From Monomorium pharaonis (lineage: Eukaryota > Arthropoda > Insecta > Hymenoptera > Formicidae): DNA of 64,000 nucleotides. Shown one piece after another: positions 25,358-36,137 of the stretch. The notes beneath the pieces are model-generated. The model was not told the origin of the DNA and made no database searches. It worked only from the letters and a program-made list of their open reading frames with translations. The stretch lies in NCBI RefSeq assembly GCF_013373865.1, contig NC_050474.1:19573116-19637115 (forward strand), given 5' to 3'. Numbering within the stretch: the first letter of the stretch is position 1; the number at the start of each line of letters is the position of its first letter. A program made the position numbers and the translations under genes.

Positions 25358-27333
25358 TGAAAGCAAATCCGTAGGATTTATATCAGGCAACATTACAATG
25401 CAATTTACGGGTATAACACGCGATCAATTATCGATAAATCGTTTGCAGGTCGCGTTTTCAATGTTCCCGACCGTTATGTGGATTCCCTTCAGTTTTGGGG
25501 AGTGTTAGCCGACCGGAGTGCAAACATTTCACATGGCAGCCGACTGGATTCTTTCCAGTCACTTAGCACGACGGGGAAGAAAAATAGACCGGCGCGACGA
25601 TTTATAGATTTTCTTTACGCCGCGAAAAATTTCACTTCTGCCGTTGCGCCACAACACCAATCTCCACTTAACGCCGGTCAAATTTTCCGTTTGATTATTT
25701 GAGAACAGTGAAACTGAGAAGCTGTACGTAGAAGAGAAGGGTGCAAAATTTTAATTACAGAAGGGAAAAAAGATAAGGTTTAAAGGTTATTTTCAACTAG
25801 ATCTCTTTACTCGTCGAAAAGTTGTTTAGAACTTTGATCAATAAGGAAGAAACGTAAAAGTAGCTAATGAAACACGTTTGACTGGAGAGTGGCAGCGCGC
25901 GTTTTCTTCAAAGTTGGAGTCGCTCTGAACATGGAGAGACATACATGCAAATGCGCTTTGGGAAAAACACCTTGTTGTTTGCTGCAACGATCCGCGCGCA
26001 CAACAACGGGAATCTTCTCTTTTTTTTTCCCCTCTCGACTCGGTACGAATTCGTTAATGGCCAAAAGGAAATGCTCGTTCTTTACTTTCGCGAAGTTGCT
26101 CCTCACCTTTCCTGTTGTTCCCCAACTTTGACCCAGATAGAGTCGACGGCGCCGCTGGCGAACAAGTACAGGCGGGCAGAAATTGTTCCTAATTGTTAAA
26201 TGCTGTTTTCCTACGACCTTCTACATTCTTCTCATTATCATCTTTAAACTGCACAGCGCAGATAAGGCAGTTTCTGTCGCTTAAATTTTGAGCAACGGTC
26301 TTAAAGGAAAATTCACAGGGACAGGATGATATTCGCTAAGGCGGGATAAAATCCGTCGACAGATTAGCGCAAAGTTGTAAAAGAAATGCGCGCAAGCGCG
26401 CGTTTCTTCGATTTCTCGATGTAAAATTGTCCCTCTTTCGAGAGAATGCAATTTTAAGAATCCGCGAAGGAGAAGTAAATCCCAGATAATCCACGTTGCA
26501 TCCGCGATCCTTAATCAAATCGACTTTGATACGATATCAGCTTTTATGTCGTAAGTATACATAACGATACGGCGCGGTATCTCTCGCCGCGCAAGACGAT
26601 AGATCCATTTGTCAAGATTCGACGTGTCGTGAATTATGATCGCTCTCTTTCCCCCTCTCCCTCCGCCTGGCAGCGCTCACAATTCATCCACTTCTCATAT
26701 CCGCGAGATTCCTCCGCCGATCCTTCTCGCCGCTGGTTTTATCTCTCGCATCTCCTCCAGTAGGAAAACGAGAACGGAGGATAGGAATAAGCGCTGGACC
26801 AAGTGCGCGCCGGCCAATGCATGCTGATAAACCCGTCGGACGAATTTAAATCCCGTGATGGCCTCCTACCCCCCTCCCCCTCTCCCCCGAGCTCCCTCTG
26901 GATCTGTGCTCCTCGATATCCTGGATCCTTCGCGTTGCAACAATTCCTTCATCCGCCGCCGACGCCGCCGCTGCGGCTTAAATGTATCACGCCGGACGAT
27001 TTATTAACCCATTTCACGGGCAGACATTGCGAACTTTGGAGGATTTCGTCGAGATAGATACCGATAACTTTCCACGTTGAAACGCGCGCGCCGACGTCTT
27101 CGTGCTCTTGGCGGAGCTTTCGTGATTGCGATGCCGGCCATTTTCCCGGCGAGAATATTTGCGGATCTGATGGATCGCCCGCGGTACCTCGACACCAGAG
27201 AACACTCCGGCATAAATAATATTTTCGTTGCGTACCTTGTGAGGCGTTTTATTGAAATTGCAGAGAACGTGATAAATTTCTGCGGCGGTTGAGAATGGAT
27301 TTTTACACTTTGCAACTAACTTGTCACTCATCC

Positions 27334-28165
27334 CACGGAAAAAAAATTAACCACCATAGCTAAAATTTAAATATAGTAGCTAAATTTGCGGTAATATAGG
27401 GACACCTAAAATTTTAGCTGCAAGATCTATTTTATTTAGCTGATAGTATATGACTGTAGCACACAAACATTTAACTACAGTACACATTGCAATGAATCGC
27501 GCGCATGAATTAGCTATAAGAGACACAAATTTTGCTGTCATTGCAAATATTTTAGGTCTGGAGTTCTTTCTTTTCCACTCGAGCAACAAACACGTTGTTG
27601 CATCAGACGCCATGTTCTCGAAAATTCTAATAACAGTCTTCTAATTATCATACAATAGCCGTAAGCTATAAAGTACGTATATAGTAAGACGAAAGCAGTA
27701 ATAATTACTATATACATATAATTATAGACGAGCAATAACAGAATGGTAGACAACGATATGTCTTGCATCGACACGCATCACTGATGGTGTGGTGTATCAT
27801 CATCCTTTGTAGCATCGATGACAACTACGCCGCTGCGCCGTCAATGTTTTATTTTTCATTAAAAAGAGCGCGCACATTTTGGTCGACAAAAACAAACGCT
27901 TGTTGTGTGTCATACTTAAATGTTTAGCTCGCAAAATTAATTCTTTGATTTTCGTACAAATATCGACATGTTTGTGCTGAGTGAAACATATCAATTAGCT
28001 GGGGTAGCTAACTGTATGTAGCTAAACAAAATGATTATGACGTAGATATGCGTAGTTTGCTACCACATCGAAACATTAGTAACAACAGTAAATTTGTTAG
28101 TTATAGCAGCAAACATTGTTACAGCAAACCACAGATTAGCAGTGGGAGAGAATTTTTTTTCCGTG
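27334..28165. mobile_element. 832-bp TIR element with CACGGA terminus
   Basis: Perfect 15-bp inverted ends, CACGGAAAAAAAATT at 27334-27348 and its complement at 28151-28165. Subterminal sequence on both sides is rich in TAGCTA/GTAGCT and TTTGCTG motifs, partly inverted. Interior frames are short. No target duplication is evident. It looks like a non-autonomous DNA transposon sharing the CACGGA start with elements at 10810, 49941 and 54665. Confidence 0.65.
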
Positions 28166-31100
28166 CATTTATGAATTGAAAACACACAGTTTCATTTATT
28201 TTGTAATTTATTCGGCGCTGTAAGGAATGACAGAAATATTAATATCCATATGTGCCTTTCTGATTACCACTCTCATTAGTAGAGTTTGCGTCAATGAATG
28301 AGATACTTTGCTCGTTAAATTAAAAGCGTATTAAAATAACAGCCGGTTGAAAGTATTCCCGAGTAAGTGGCCCGACATAATTAACGTTACTGAAACACAA
28401 AGCCCATCCTCGTTTACAATTATTATCGAAGCTTGCAAATACGCGCAAACACAATTTTCCGTATTAAAAAAAACATCTCTGTTTTATACTTTCCCGAGAC
28501 ATCTTCACTGTGTGCCAATGATGTAAAAACTTTTTAAATCACCAGATCGTTTCTAACTTGAAGATATCAGCGCGGAAAATTTTTAGTTATAAAATAGTTT
28601 GTAAAAATAAATTACTAGGCAATTTAAGATGAAAAGAAACAAAAAAATTGTATGCTGCGATACTTTTTACAAGAGCAGCGAACAAAATGACAGGAAAACA
28701 TAGCGAATTTCAGTAAAATCCCACAGATACCGGAATAGTGGGAGATAATTTTCAGCTTGCGTGCGGGCGCGATCTCGGTGCGGCAAACTAACCACGGAGT
28801 TTCGTATAATTTTATTACTTACTTTCGCGTTGTATAGCTAAACCGCTAGTTGCGTTATATTAACAGGTTTATCGGAGGTGGAGATAGATCGCGCTTATCA
28901 TTAGACTAAATTAATGTTTACAATCAGCTTACGGTTGTCGCCCGCAAACAGGTTGATCGGTGGTGTTTCTCGTAATTTTTAAAGGGAGCTCTTATCTCCG
29001 ATTATCGCGCCGGGAATAAATGATCGCACTTACTCCCCTTATTCCGGGAGCATACTTTATACGGGCGCGCTTGCACTCTTCCTTGATTGGATGGTCATTG
29101 TCGTGTTCGTTTCCTTATCTCGCAGCCAGCGCGACGGCAGAACAATCGCATCGGCAACGATGTGACCAATGTTTCAGCTCGCGAAAACACGTAGTCTTCC
29201 GCTTTCCTATCGCATTGTTGCATTCAGTTCCTTCGTTGTTTTCCTCGCGCGACGACGGGATAATTCGCTAATGGAGGGACAACTCGCAATTACTCCGGCG
29301 TTGTTCTTATCGCCTTTTGCAGCGACACTTTCTTAAAGTACCTATTGTTATACTTTCCCTCCTTACCTCCCCAGCCCGGCGACATATTTTGCGCGCCGCC
29401 CTCCTCGAGAACAACTTTATATCGGAAACCGTCGTCGCTTAATTGTATTAATTAATTAACTACCGGGGAACTACTGGTGAGACCGACTTACGGGCACATT
29501 ACGGTAACAAGTTTGCGGTTGTGGAAAGACGGAAGTTGCTCTAGGTCAAAGTTGAACACGATGGGGACGTCGAGGCAAGCCATTCAATCCGCAAACAGGA
29601 TTTATCTTGGCCCGCTCACTCGTCTCGCGTATCCCCATTTTGTCTTTCGCGCCTCTCTTTGTCTTTCTCCTGATTTCCACGTTCAACAAAGAGATAATTT
29701 CCTGATGGACGAGCATTCCGAAGTGTTTCATTGGCCCTTCTCGAACTTGACTCGAAACTTCAAAGTAACTCCTAAGTAATTTAATGTGCTGCTTAAAACA
29801 TAAACCTCCGAAGATTCCCAACTCCCGCGAGGGATCTATTCCAAAGCAACGAAAGAAAAAAGGTCAAATTGTATAATTATTTCATCAGTATTTAGTATTT
29901 CAGTATTTTTGTGTCCACAGTCGGGAAACTGAAATCAAAGACGTAACACTTCGGTTCGAAGTTACATGGAGCGACGAAGGAAGAAATGGAACTGGTAATT
30001 CGATTCGCAAACACAATTTATTACCTTTTGTTCTCTTACCACGTCGGTCTGTTCTTCTTGCTTCTCTTAGCCTTGAATCACTTTACCCTTTGATCCATTT
30101 ATCACACTAAAAGACGATTTATTGATGGACAGACATCTGCTGGATCGACTTTCATTTTGCTACCTTTCAAAGTGTCGTTTGCAATTATTTCTGCATTATG
30201 TGCTTTTATTTTATAACATTTCTGACTAATTTCCACATTTTTATATTTATATTACATATACAATACTACGTACTAATTGCGACCTTTGCAAATATCTCGA
30301 ATTAATTGATTTTGTTTGCGGACTCTATCGCACTACCGGAGATATCTGTCCTTTTAATCTTAAAACATGGTAACACCTTTATAGGGTGGCACACCGTGAA
30401 CGATATAGAGGCGTCAATTCAATCCACAAACAGGATTTATCGTTTCATCTTCTTTCTGCTCTTCGTTTTCGCCATAGATCTCTCGTCCGCCTCGATTTTC
30501 TTATCGCCCGGAGAGATTCTCTTCGACGAAGCGATGCTCTCCGAAGATTTCTAAAGTATTTTCTTTCTTTCACCCTTTTTAATCTTCCGGAAATGACGCT
30601 TATCCAGAGTCACCATTGTTCGATCTGTATCGTTCGCCCGATTCTACTACACCTTCGGAAAAGGTTTCGATCAATACAGTAAATTGAAAATGGAGTTTAT
30701 AGCGCCTAACGTTGACATATTGTCGACGAACGTGTTACAATGTCGTGGAAGTCCTGGCCGCATTAACGGATTACGCGTGCTCACGCCTAAAGCTAAGTCG
30801 ATTCTACCTGAATAATCGATCCATTATCCAGCCCGCGAGATAGGCGCATCGCTTCCAGGCGCATTGAAGGATCCTTTCCAATGTACACACACGTCCTAAT
30901 CCTCGCTTCTAAGAAATTACTTTCACGAATCGCAGCCATGCCGGGAGAAATTAGTACCGCTTGTAAATTATTCTTAAGTCGGAGAATTACGATCACGACC
31001 CTCGTTACCTAAGGAATTACATTGGAAGTTAATTTCGGATCGTTTTCTAAATTGGATTTATATATTTGCGTGGAGTTTTTTTTACCTCGCGTACGGTTGA

Positions 31101-31543
31101 ACTTTCCTGATATTAACGCGTTAATATTGTCGCTTCGACGACAATTAACATGTTCTCGCACTTTAATCTGTCCCTTCTCTCCGTGTCGTCGCTAGTTTAT
31201 ATCCTCGTGGATAAAAATTCTTGCAACGGCATAAAAATACGCTCTTTGCCATAAACCTTAAATATTGTCCCTCTTCCGTGGAAAAACGAGCCGTCGTTTA
31301 CCTCGGCTTTACACCAAGAGGCCAGGGCGGTGGAAAAATGAAAGGATCGTAAAGTGGTGAAAACTTTATATTTCAAAGGTGTCAACAACGCTCGAGTAAT
31401 GTCTGACTAACGAGAAACAACGCTTAACGGAATACCTGCGAGCCTGCACCACGATCGAGCAGTAATCGTTTTCTTGAACGACGCCATCGCCGAGAAAATA
31501 CAAAGCGGATAATGTAAAACGATATTCAGTTAAATGGTTTCCT
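28166..31543. other. Intergenic region
   Basis: No gene supported. It contains the decayed ~420-bp tandem repeat (29175-30560) and otherwise mixed AT and CpG-rich sequence. Confidence 0.5.
29175..30560 (+). repeat. Decayed tandem repeat, unit about 420 bp
   Basis: Two anchors recur in the same order and at like spacing. Anchor 1, CAATCC[G/A]CAAACAGG then ATTTATC, is at 29585, about 30001 and 30420. Anchor 2, GATAATTTCCTGATGGA and variants, is at 29259, 29693, 30113 and 30513. This gives four copies with periods of 434, 420 and 400 bp. Sequence between anchors is diverged but keeps a pyrimidine-rich character. No open frame is shared by all copies. Confidence 0.5.
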
Positions 31544-32178
31544 ACGACAGGGTTAAAGAATACAGAGTTTTAATGTAAAACATAATTTTTGTTGATTATA
31601 CGCAGCGCTTAGCTTAAAAGCGGCACAAATTACATTATTTTAAATATCGAATTTACGTAAAATGCCAACAAAAAATTAATGCGACATATTTATGTAGTTT
31701 GAAAATAAATAAAAGCCATATTTTGTTGCATAATAAATTTTTTAAAGCCGATGGGGCACACTTAAAAAATTCTCAATTTAATGTACTATTAAATATGATT
31801 TATTTCTTCAAGTATGTATCTCTCCTTCTTTTAATTCTGTCTTAATATATTTTTTATAGTTTCTTTTTTAAATTAATAAACACATAGAATATGAATAAAA
31901 ATTTTTAGAAAAGATTTGAAAAGAGACTAAATATTACTTAACTTTTTAAATGCCTTTTATAATTAAAAAATTAAGCAAAATTAAAATGCACAAAACAAAA
32001 TATTTTCAATCGTAATAAAAAATTGCATTTTTAAATAAAATGTAACAAGAAATTCAAAACTCCAAACTTAAGTAAAATCTTTTCTACATTATTAAATATT
32101 TTTTAAAACATTTTTCTTGATCTATATTGTTTATAAATAATTCATTTTATTCACTCTGCTTTTAAGTAACCCTGTCGT
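31544..32178. mobile_element. AT-rich TIR element at the 3' end of the His-rich gene
   Basis: Perfect 12-bp terminal inverted repeats, ACGACAGGGTTA at 31544-31555 and its complement at 32167-32178, with further similarity inward (CAGAGT then AAATG in both arms). The 635-bp interior is strongly AT-rich and has no long frame. No clear target-site duplication is visible. It looks like a non-autonomous DNA transposon; the superfamily is unresolved. Confidence 0.5.
32146..32151 (-). terminator. Poly(A) signal AATAAA of the His-rich gene
   Basis: AATAAA on the minus strand, 54 bases past the stop codon. It falls in the inner part of the right inverted repeat of the element at 31544-32178, so the mobile element may supply the 3' end. 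Confidence 0.5.
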
Positions 32179-32204
32179 GTTTATGTCGTGTTATAATTTA
32201 TACG

Positions 32205-33716
32205 TTACATTCGCACAATTTTCTTGTGTTCCAAAGACCCCCTCACTTTCGGTGATTTCGTGATCTTTAGAACATCTTTGGGCGGTGCCACCGAAATCGG
32301 TGCGCTTTCTTCCGTAAGTATGAATTCATGAATAGGCGGAGATTCGAAGTGATGACCGAAGCTTTTGTAATGCCCATGATCGTGATTTTTAAGCATATGA
32401 TGGTGATGGTCCTCGTGATGCTTATGATGCTCATGGTGATGGTGCTTCTCGTGATGGCCATGATCATGGCCATGATCATGGCTATGTTTATGCTCTTCTT
32501 TATGATGGTGATCATGCTTATGGGCCTCGTGATGATGATGTTTATGATCTTGATGATGAGCGTGATGATGATTCTCATGGTGACCATGGTGATGGTCTTC
32601 CTTGTGACCGTGTTTATGTTCATGGTCGTGCTTGTGGTGATGGTCTTCATGATGATGATGCTTATGATCCTCGTGATGACCGTGTTTATGGTCGTGTCCG
32701 TGTTTGTGGTGATGCTCCTCATAATGACCATGGTGATGTTCTTCGTGATGGCCATGTTTATGTTCGTGTCCGTGCTGATGCTTATGTTCTTCCTTGTGCT
32801 CATGTTTATGATGCTCTTTGTGTTCGTGTCCATGGTGATGATGATGTTTCTCAGTTTCCTTATGACTGTGATGATGATGATGCTCATTAACATGGTGATG
32901 ATCGTGGTGATGGTGATGCTCGTTATGATGATGATGCTTATGATGATGGTGATGCTCAGAATGATGCTTGTGTTCCTCATGGTGTTCATGCTTCGAGTGG
33001 TGGTGATGTCCATGCTCGTGTTTGTGCTCTCCATGATGTTTATGCTCGTGAAGATGTCCATGGTGATGATGGTGACCATGATGATGTTTATGCTCTTCGT
33101 GATGTTCATGATCGTGCTTATGCTCATGACCATGATGGTGCTTGTGTCCGTGATGATGGCCGTGTTTAGCATGGTGATCATGATGCGATTGATGATCGTG
33201 ATGATTATCGTGATGATGTCCATGATGATGCCCATGTTTATAGTGGAAAGAATGAGATCTATGGTGGAACGATCTGTCAAAATTGTGAATTCTACGTTGC
33301 GATTCAACAACCGACGGAGTCACGATGACGTGATCAACCGGCGGCGAAGTCTCGGTTATGCGTGTGATAATATGCTTCGGTTGCGGAGGAATTCGTGGAA
33401 TGATGTTAGCACCGAGACCCGCTCCAAACGTTGTCTCGAGAAACGAAGGTGGAGTTTGGCCATTTAGCGGTAACAATGGCTGCGGGAAGGCTAGTCCGAG
33501 ATCGGCTAGCTGTCGTTTCTTCTGGTTTCTTTTGCTCGGCGCGATAATGCCCGACAGATTCTCGGACGGTCGCGGCGACTGCAATTGTCCCGGTAGCCTG
33601 ATGGAGTTGACCAGTTCTTGCTTCGTCGCCGACACCTGCGGTCGAATCTCATCTCGTGTTTTAGGTTCCTGGCCGGTCGCTGCTGCCAGCAACAGACCGA
33701 CGACCGGAAACCACGC
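32205..33716 (-). CDS. Secreted histidine-rich protein, main (last) exon
   Basis: Seen: a frame open from a splice acceptor (AG at 33718-33717, after a pyrimidine-rich stretch) to TAA at 32207-32205, giving 503 residues. The codon just before the acceptor is a stop, so the exon cannot extend upstream. The first residues, AWFPVVGLLLAAATGQEP, are a signal-peptide core, and a start codon must come from an upstream exon. With an MK leader the protein is about 505 residues: signal peptide 1-17; N-terminal region with an NLS glycosylation sequon near N55; a basic KRNQKKR site near 64-70 that could be cut by a furin-like protease; a Pro/Leu-rich segment to about 150; a His domain at about 153-442 made of HH/HG/HEHKH units spaced by E, D, K, G and N; and a 63-residue non-repetitive tail ending KKIVRM. 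Family knowledge: such runs bind Zn, Cu or Ni, and proteins of this look are often labelled histidine-rich glycoprotein-like in insects, without homology to vertebrate HRG. Inferred role: extracellular or cuticular metal binding. Confidence 0.85.
   Translation of the reverse strand, partial: AWFPVVGLLLAAATGQEPKTRDEIRPQVSATKQELVNSIRLPGQLQSPRPSENLSGIIAPSKRNQKKRQLADLGLAFPQPLLPLNGQTPPSFLETTFGAGLGANIIPRIPPQPKHIITRITETSPPVDHVIVTPSVVESQRRIHNFDRSFHHRSHSFHYKHGHHHGHHHDNHHDHQSHHDHHAKHGHHHGHKHHHGHEHKHDHEHHEEHKHHHGHHHHHGHLHEHKHHGEHKHEHGHHHHSKHEHHEEHKHHSEHHHHHKHHHHNEHHHHHDHHHVNEHHHHHSHKETEKHHHHHGHEHKEHHKHEHKEEHKHQHGHEHKHGHHEEHHHGHYEEHHHKHGHDHKHGHHEDHKHHHHEDHHHKHDHEHKHGHKEDHHHGHHENHHHAHHQDHKHHHHEAHKHDHHHKEEHKHSHDHGHDHGHHEKHHHHEHHKHHEDHHHHMLKNHDHGHYKSFGHHFESPPIHEFILTEESAPISVAPPKDVLKITKSPKVRGSLEHKKIVRM
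32397..33266 (-). repeat. Degenerate CAT/CAC-codon repeat encoding the His domain
   Basis: About 870 bp in which most codons are CAT or CAC, broken by GAA/GAG, GAC/GAT, AAG/AAA and GGC/GGT. On the plus strand it reads as ATG/GTG runs. The array is not a clean tandem repeat: acidic pairs such as EEH or EDH recur every 9-14 residues, and synonymous CAT/CAC changes are scattered. This argues for selection on the protein rather than recent slippage. Confidence 0.85.
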
Positions 33717-34574
33717 CTAGGATGACAGACGAGCTCGGTAAATGAAACCTGTTCGTGGAACGGCGACGTCTTTTGGATTGTTAATCTAGTAGGAACTTAT
33801 CATTGAAGCTAAACTTTTGATTACTTGGATTACTAACAATTACAGCATATTAAGAGATATGGCATTTTGGATTCAATTATTTATTTTTTTAATGCTATTC
33901 TAATTTGTTTTTATAAATCTGAATTATAGTATATGTTAACTTAAACTGTAAACTTACCACCCTAATTGCATTTCAAATAGATAGTCTTTTCAAAGAAACG
34001 ACCCGAATAATGGGACTTTAATTTCCGATAGATATAAAGCGTGTCGTATCAGGCATTCACTTTTGTCGCACACACGTGTATGCGTGCACGCTCAAGCGGA
34101 AGAGCCGGAGATAATATCCAGTAAATCGTCGGGGAGTCGTTTTATCGCGCTTCGGCCTTCTTGCCGCGAATTCCCCACAGGAAGAAAGGGAGGGAGGGAG
34201 GGAGAAAGAGAGACAGAGAGATAGAGAAAGAAAGAGATCGCTCGACTAACGAGAACCGAAATCACATCTCGAGTTAGGAAAATCAGCGTGGTCAGCTAGC
34301 GGTATGTTTGCCGCAAGAAATCAATTAATCACGCTCGAACATAATCGCGTCAGTGATTTATTCGAATTTCCGGTAGGACCGACGAGCGTACGCATTGGGA
34401 ATCAGCCGAAGACGATATCAAATTACATTCTCAGAAATCCGCTTTTGCGATTTACCCGCGAAATCCCGAACTCGGCCGAAATTGACGAAAGTAGATTAAA
34501 TCTATGATGCAATTTCACGCTTTATCTTCCCTGGCTTTATTTAATTGAGCCGTTTTCCTAACAGGATTCCTTAC
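33717..34574 (-). other. First intron of the His-rich gene (inferred)
   Basis: Interval between the candidate leader exons and the main exon. It is AT-rich from 33800 to 34000, with a GA-rich stretch near 34190-34230. A further GTAAGT donor on the minus strand at 33957-33952 follows ATGCAATTAGGGTG, but joining it to 33716 is out of frame, so it could only serve a non-coding exon. No coding signal was seen inside. Confidence 0.4.
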
Positions 34575-34621
34575 CAGCACGCCACACATCAACTGTTCCG
34601 ATATTATTTATTATTACTGAT
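34575..34621 (-). CDS. Alternative leader exon (MCGVL) of the His-rich gene
   Basis: A 47-nt interval sits between a strong acceptor (ATTTTTCCAG ending at 34622) and a strong donor (GTAAGG at 34574). It contains ATG TGT GGC GTG CTG at 34589-34575. Spliced in phase 0 to the main exon it gives MCGVLAWFPVVGLLLAAATG, again a good signal peptide. The upstream intron from the ATGAAG donor would be 82 nt, a typical insect size. If both exons are kept, the ATGAAG frame stops after six codons at TAA and becomes a short upstream ORF. Confidence 0.35.
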
Positions 34622-34703
34622 CTGGAAAAATGAAAATTAGTTTACCGTAGAATGTGGAAGGAAACCTCCTTAATTTGTTTTGTGGAAACTGTATTGCGTT
34701 TAC

Positions 34704-34709
34704 CTTCAT
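34704..34709 (-). CDS. Candidate leader exon (Met-Lys) of the His-rich gene
   Basis: The minus strand reads ATG AAG followed by GTAAAC, a usable donor at 34703. Joining it in phase 0 to the acceptor at 33717 gives MKAWFPVVGLLLAAATGQ, a textbook signal peptide. A two-codon MK leader exon followed by an intron is common in insect secreted and cuticle genes. The intron would be 987 bp. A TATA-like motif lies 52-59 bases upstream. It competes with the 47-nt exon at 34575-34621. Only a transcript would decide. Confidence 0.4.
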
Positions 34710-34760
34710 CGCGCGGTGAATTTTATTTGCGGCAAATTCAATTTCCAGATCTTACACTGT

Positions 34761-34768
34761 TAAATATA
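34761..34768 (-). promoter_or_regulatory. TATA-like box for the His-rich gene
   Basis: The minus strand reads TATATTTA. Transcription starting about 30 bases downstream would begin near 34735, leaving a 5' UTR of roughly 25-30 bases before the ATGAAG leader. The area is AT-rich, so the match has little weight alone. Confidence 0.25.
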
Positions 34769-36098
34769 CGTGAGCTAAAATTTTGAAAACCCGGAATTAT
34801 TAGAAACGAGTCTGCGCGAGTCTGTATTAAATGCAATTATAAATTCAACCGACCCGAGTGCAATTATAAATTCAAAAATGCCCGGTAAATCGTATTCTCA
34901 TCAAGTCTAATGTAAACTTTAGAACGGATAATATCGCGCGGAATGTTTGTCAATTGCAATCGGGAGCCTGAATGAAGAATATGAAGAAGCTTTCGGAACG
35001 ATTACTCAATGCTTTCGATCGACGCGGGGACAATTAAACCCTATATCCAATTGGAATAGAAAGAGCTCCGTCGCGAGGAGGGAGTGGCGGGGGGGGGGGG
35101 GAGAACTTAGGAAAGTCGGAATCTCGGTTTCCCTCCCCATCGTTTCTCCTTCCGCAATATCTCACTTTATGGCGTCGAGACACCGTCGCCTCCGCCGCCG
35201 CTAATTTCCTCGTTCCGCAGTAGCTGCAAGCTGGCGGGGCGGCGTCCGCGCGAGAGGAGGCGCTGATATATTCTTCTTGAAATGCAAATGTTCCGGCGCT
35301 TAATAACTCGGGATTTAATCAGCGACAAAGCAATTTATACAAAAGATTCCGTCGGATGCTGACGACGCCCGACGTCGTCGACTGGACGCGGACGGCGCCG
35401 GGGATCAGAAGGACGGCGAGACGTGTTTTGCACGGGGAAGAGGCGGCGATGTCTGCCCCGTCTTTCTCTATTAGGAACTTCGGGCGCGTTTTTAGCCGAA
35501 TTAAGAGCGATACGGAGGGAGCGATCGACCTCCCAGAGTGTTGTCCGAAAACTTTCGGACGTACGCGTCAATTAAATGTTCCATCAGTCGCGTCGATGAC
35601 GCGGCTAATGACTTTTATCCGTGACATCACGCGGACGTCAACGGCTGTCCGCAAACCTTTGGCGCCGGATGTAATTCGGCCTGAAATCTAGACGGATGTC
35701 AACGATAAATTTCGAGCTTTGTATCATGTAGCGCGGCCATCGTGGATATTAATGAAAAGAGCAGCCGAGTATAACCCGCGCGTATCAATCAAGGTAACAG
35801 ACAGGATGGCAAGCGCGCGGGGGAGGCGGAGCTTTAGCTTTTATACGGTGAATTGTTCCCGTCGATGAGTCCTTGTTCGACACGCTGTGTGTATTATGTG
35901 TGCGCAGTACTTTAGAAACGATTACAAAACTTTCCGCGCCTCATTCACTTGGCCCCGTTCAGCTACCTCGTCCGTACTAAGTCGCAAACGTTTCCGAGGG
36001 CGAAACTGCGAGAAGAGGGAACTTACCCACGCAACCATGTCGGCGTTATCTCTCGGCGGGTGCAGCCGGGGAACAACTGGATGCCAAAACGGAGCGAC

Positions 36099-36137
36099 TA
36101 CGGTACTTTTATAGGGAGTACGGTACTTTAACGGGAG
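36099..36137 (+). repeat. 20-bp tandem duplication
   Basis: TACGGTACTTTTATAGGGAG followed directly by TACGGTACTTTAACGGGAG. Confidence 0.75.

Larger units (their letters stand above)
19291..27333. other. Intergenic region rich in GA/CT arrays
   Basis: No supported gene. It contains the seven simple repeats listed separately between 20.7 and 25.4 kb. The frame at 24063-24662 starts inside the minisatellite and shows no domain or splice support. Confidence 0.5.

Noticed and set aside
32267..33310. 347-residue second minus-strand frame rich in Ile, Thr and Met
   Set aside because: Shadow of the His repeat in another frame. It lacks a signal peptide and the tails that mark the true frame.
32328..33467. 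379-residue plus-strand frame rich in Met, Val and Leu
   Set aside because: It is the complement of the CAT/CAC histidine codons, which read as ATG/GTG. The composition is explained by the antisense gene.
33958..33971. ATGCAATTAGGGTG before a GTAAGT donor (minus) as the His-gene leader
   Set aside because: Joining to 33716 is out of frame with the His-rich protein. It could only be a non-coding exon.
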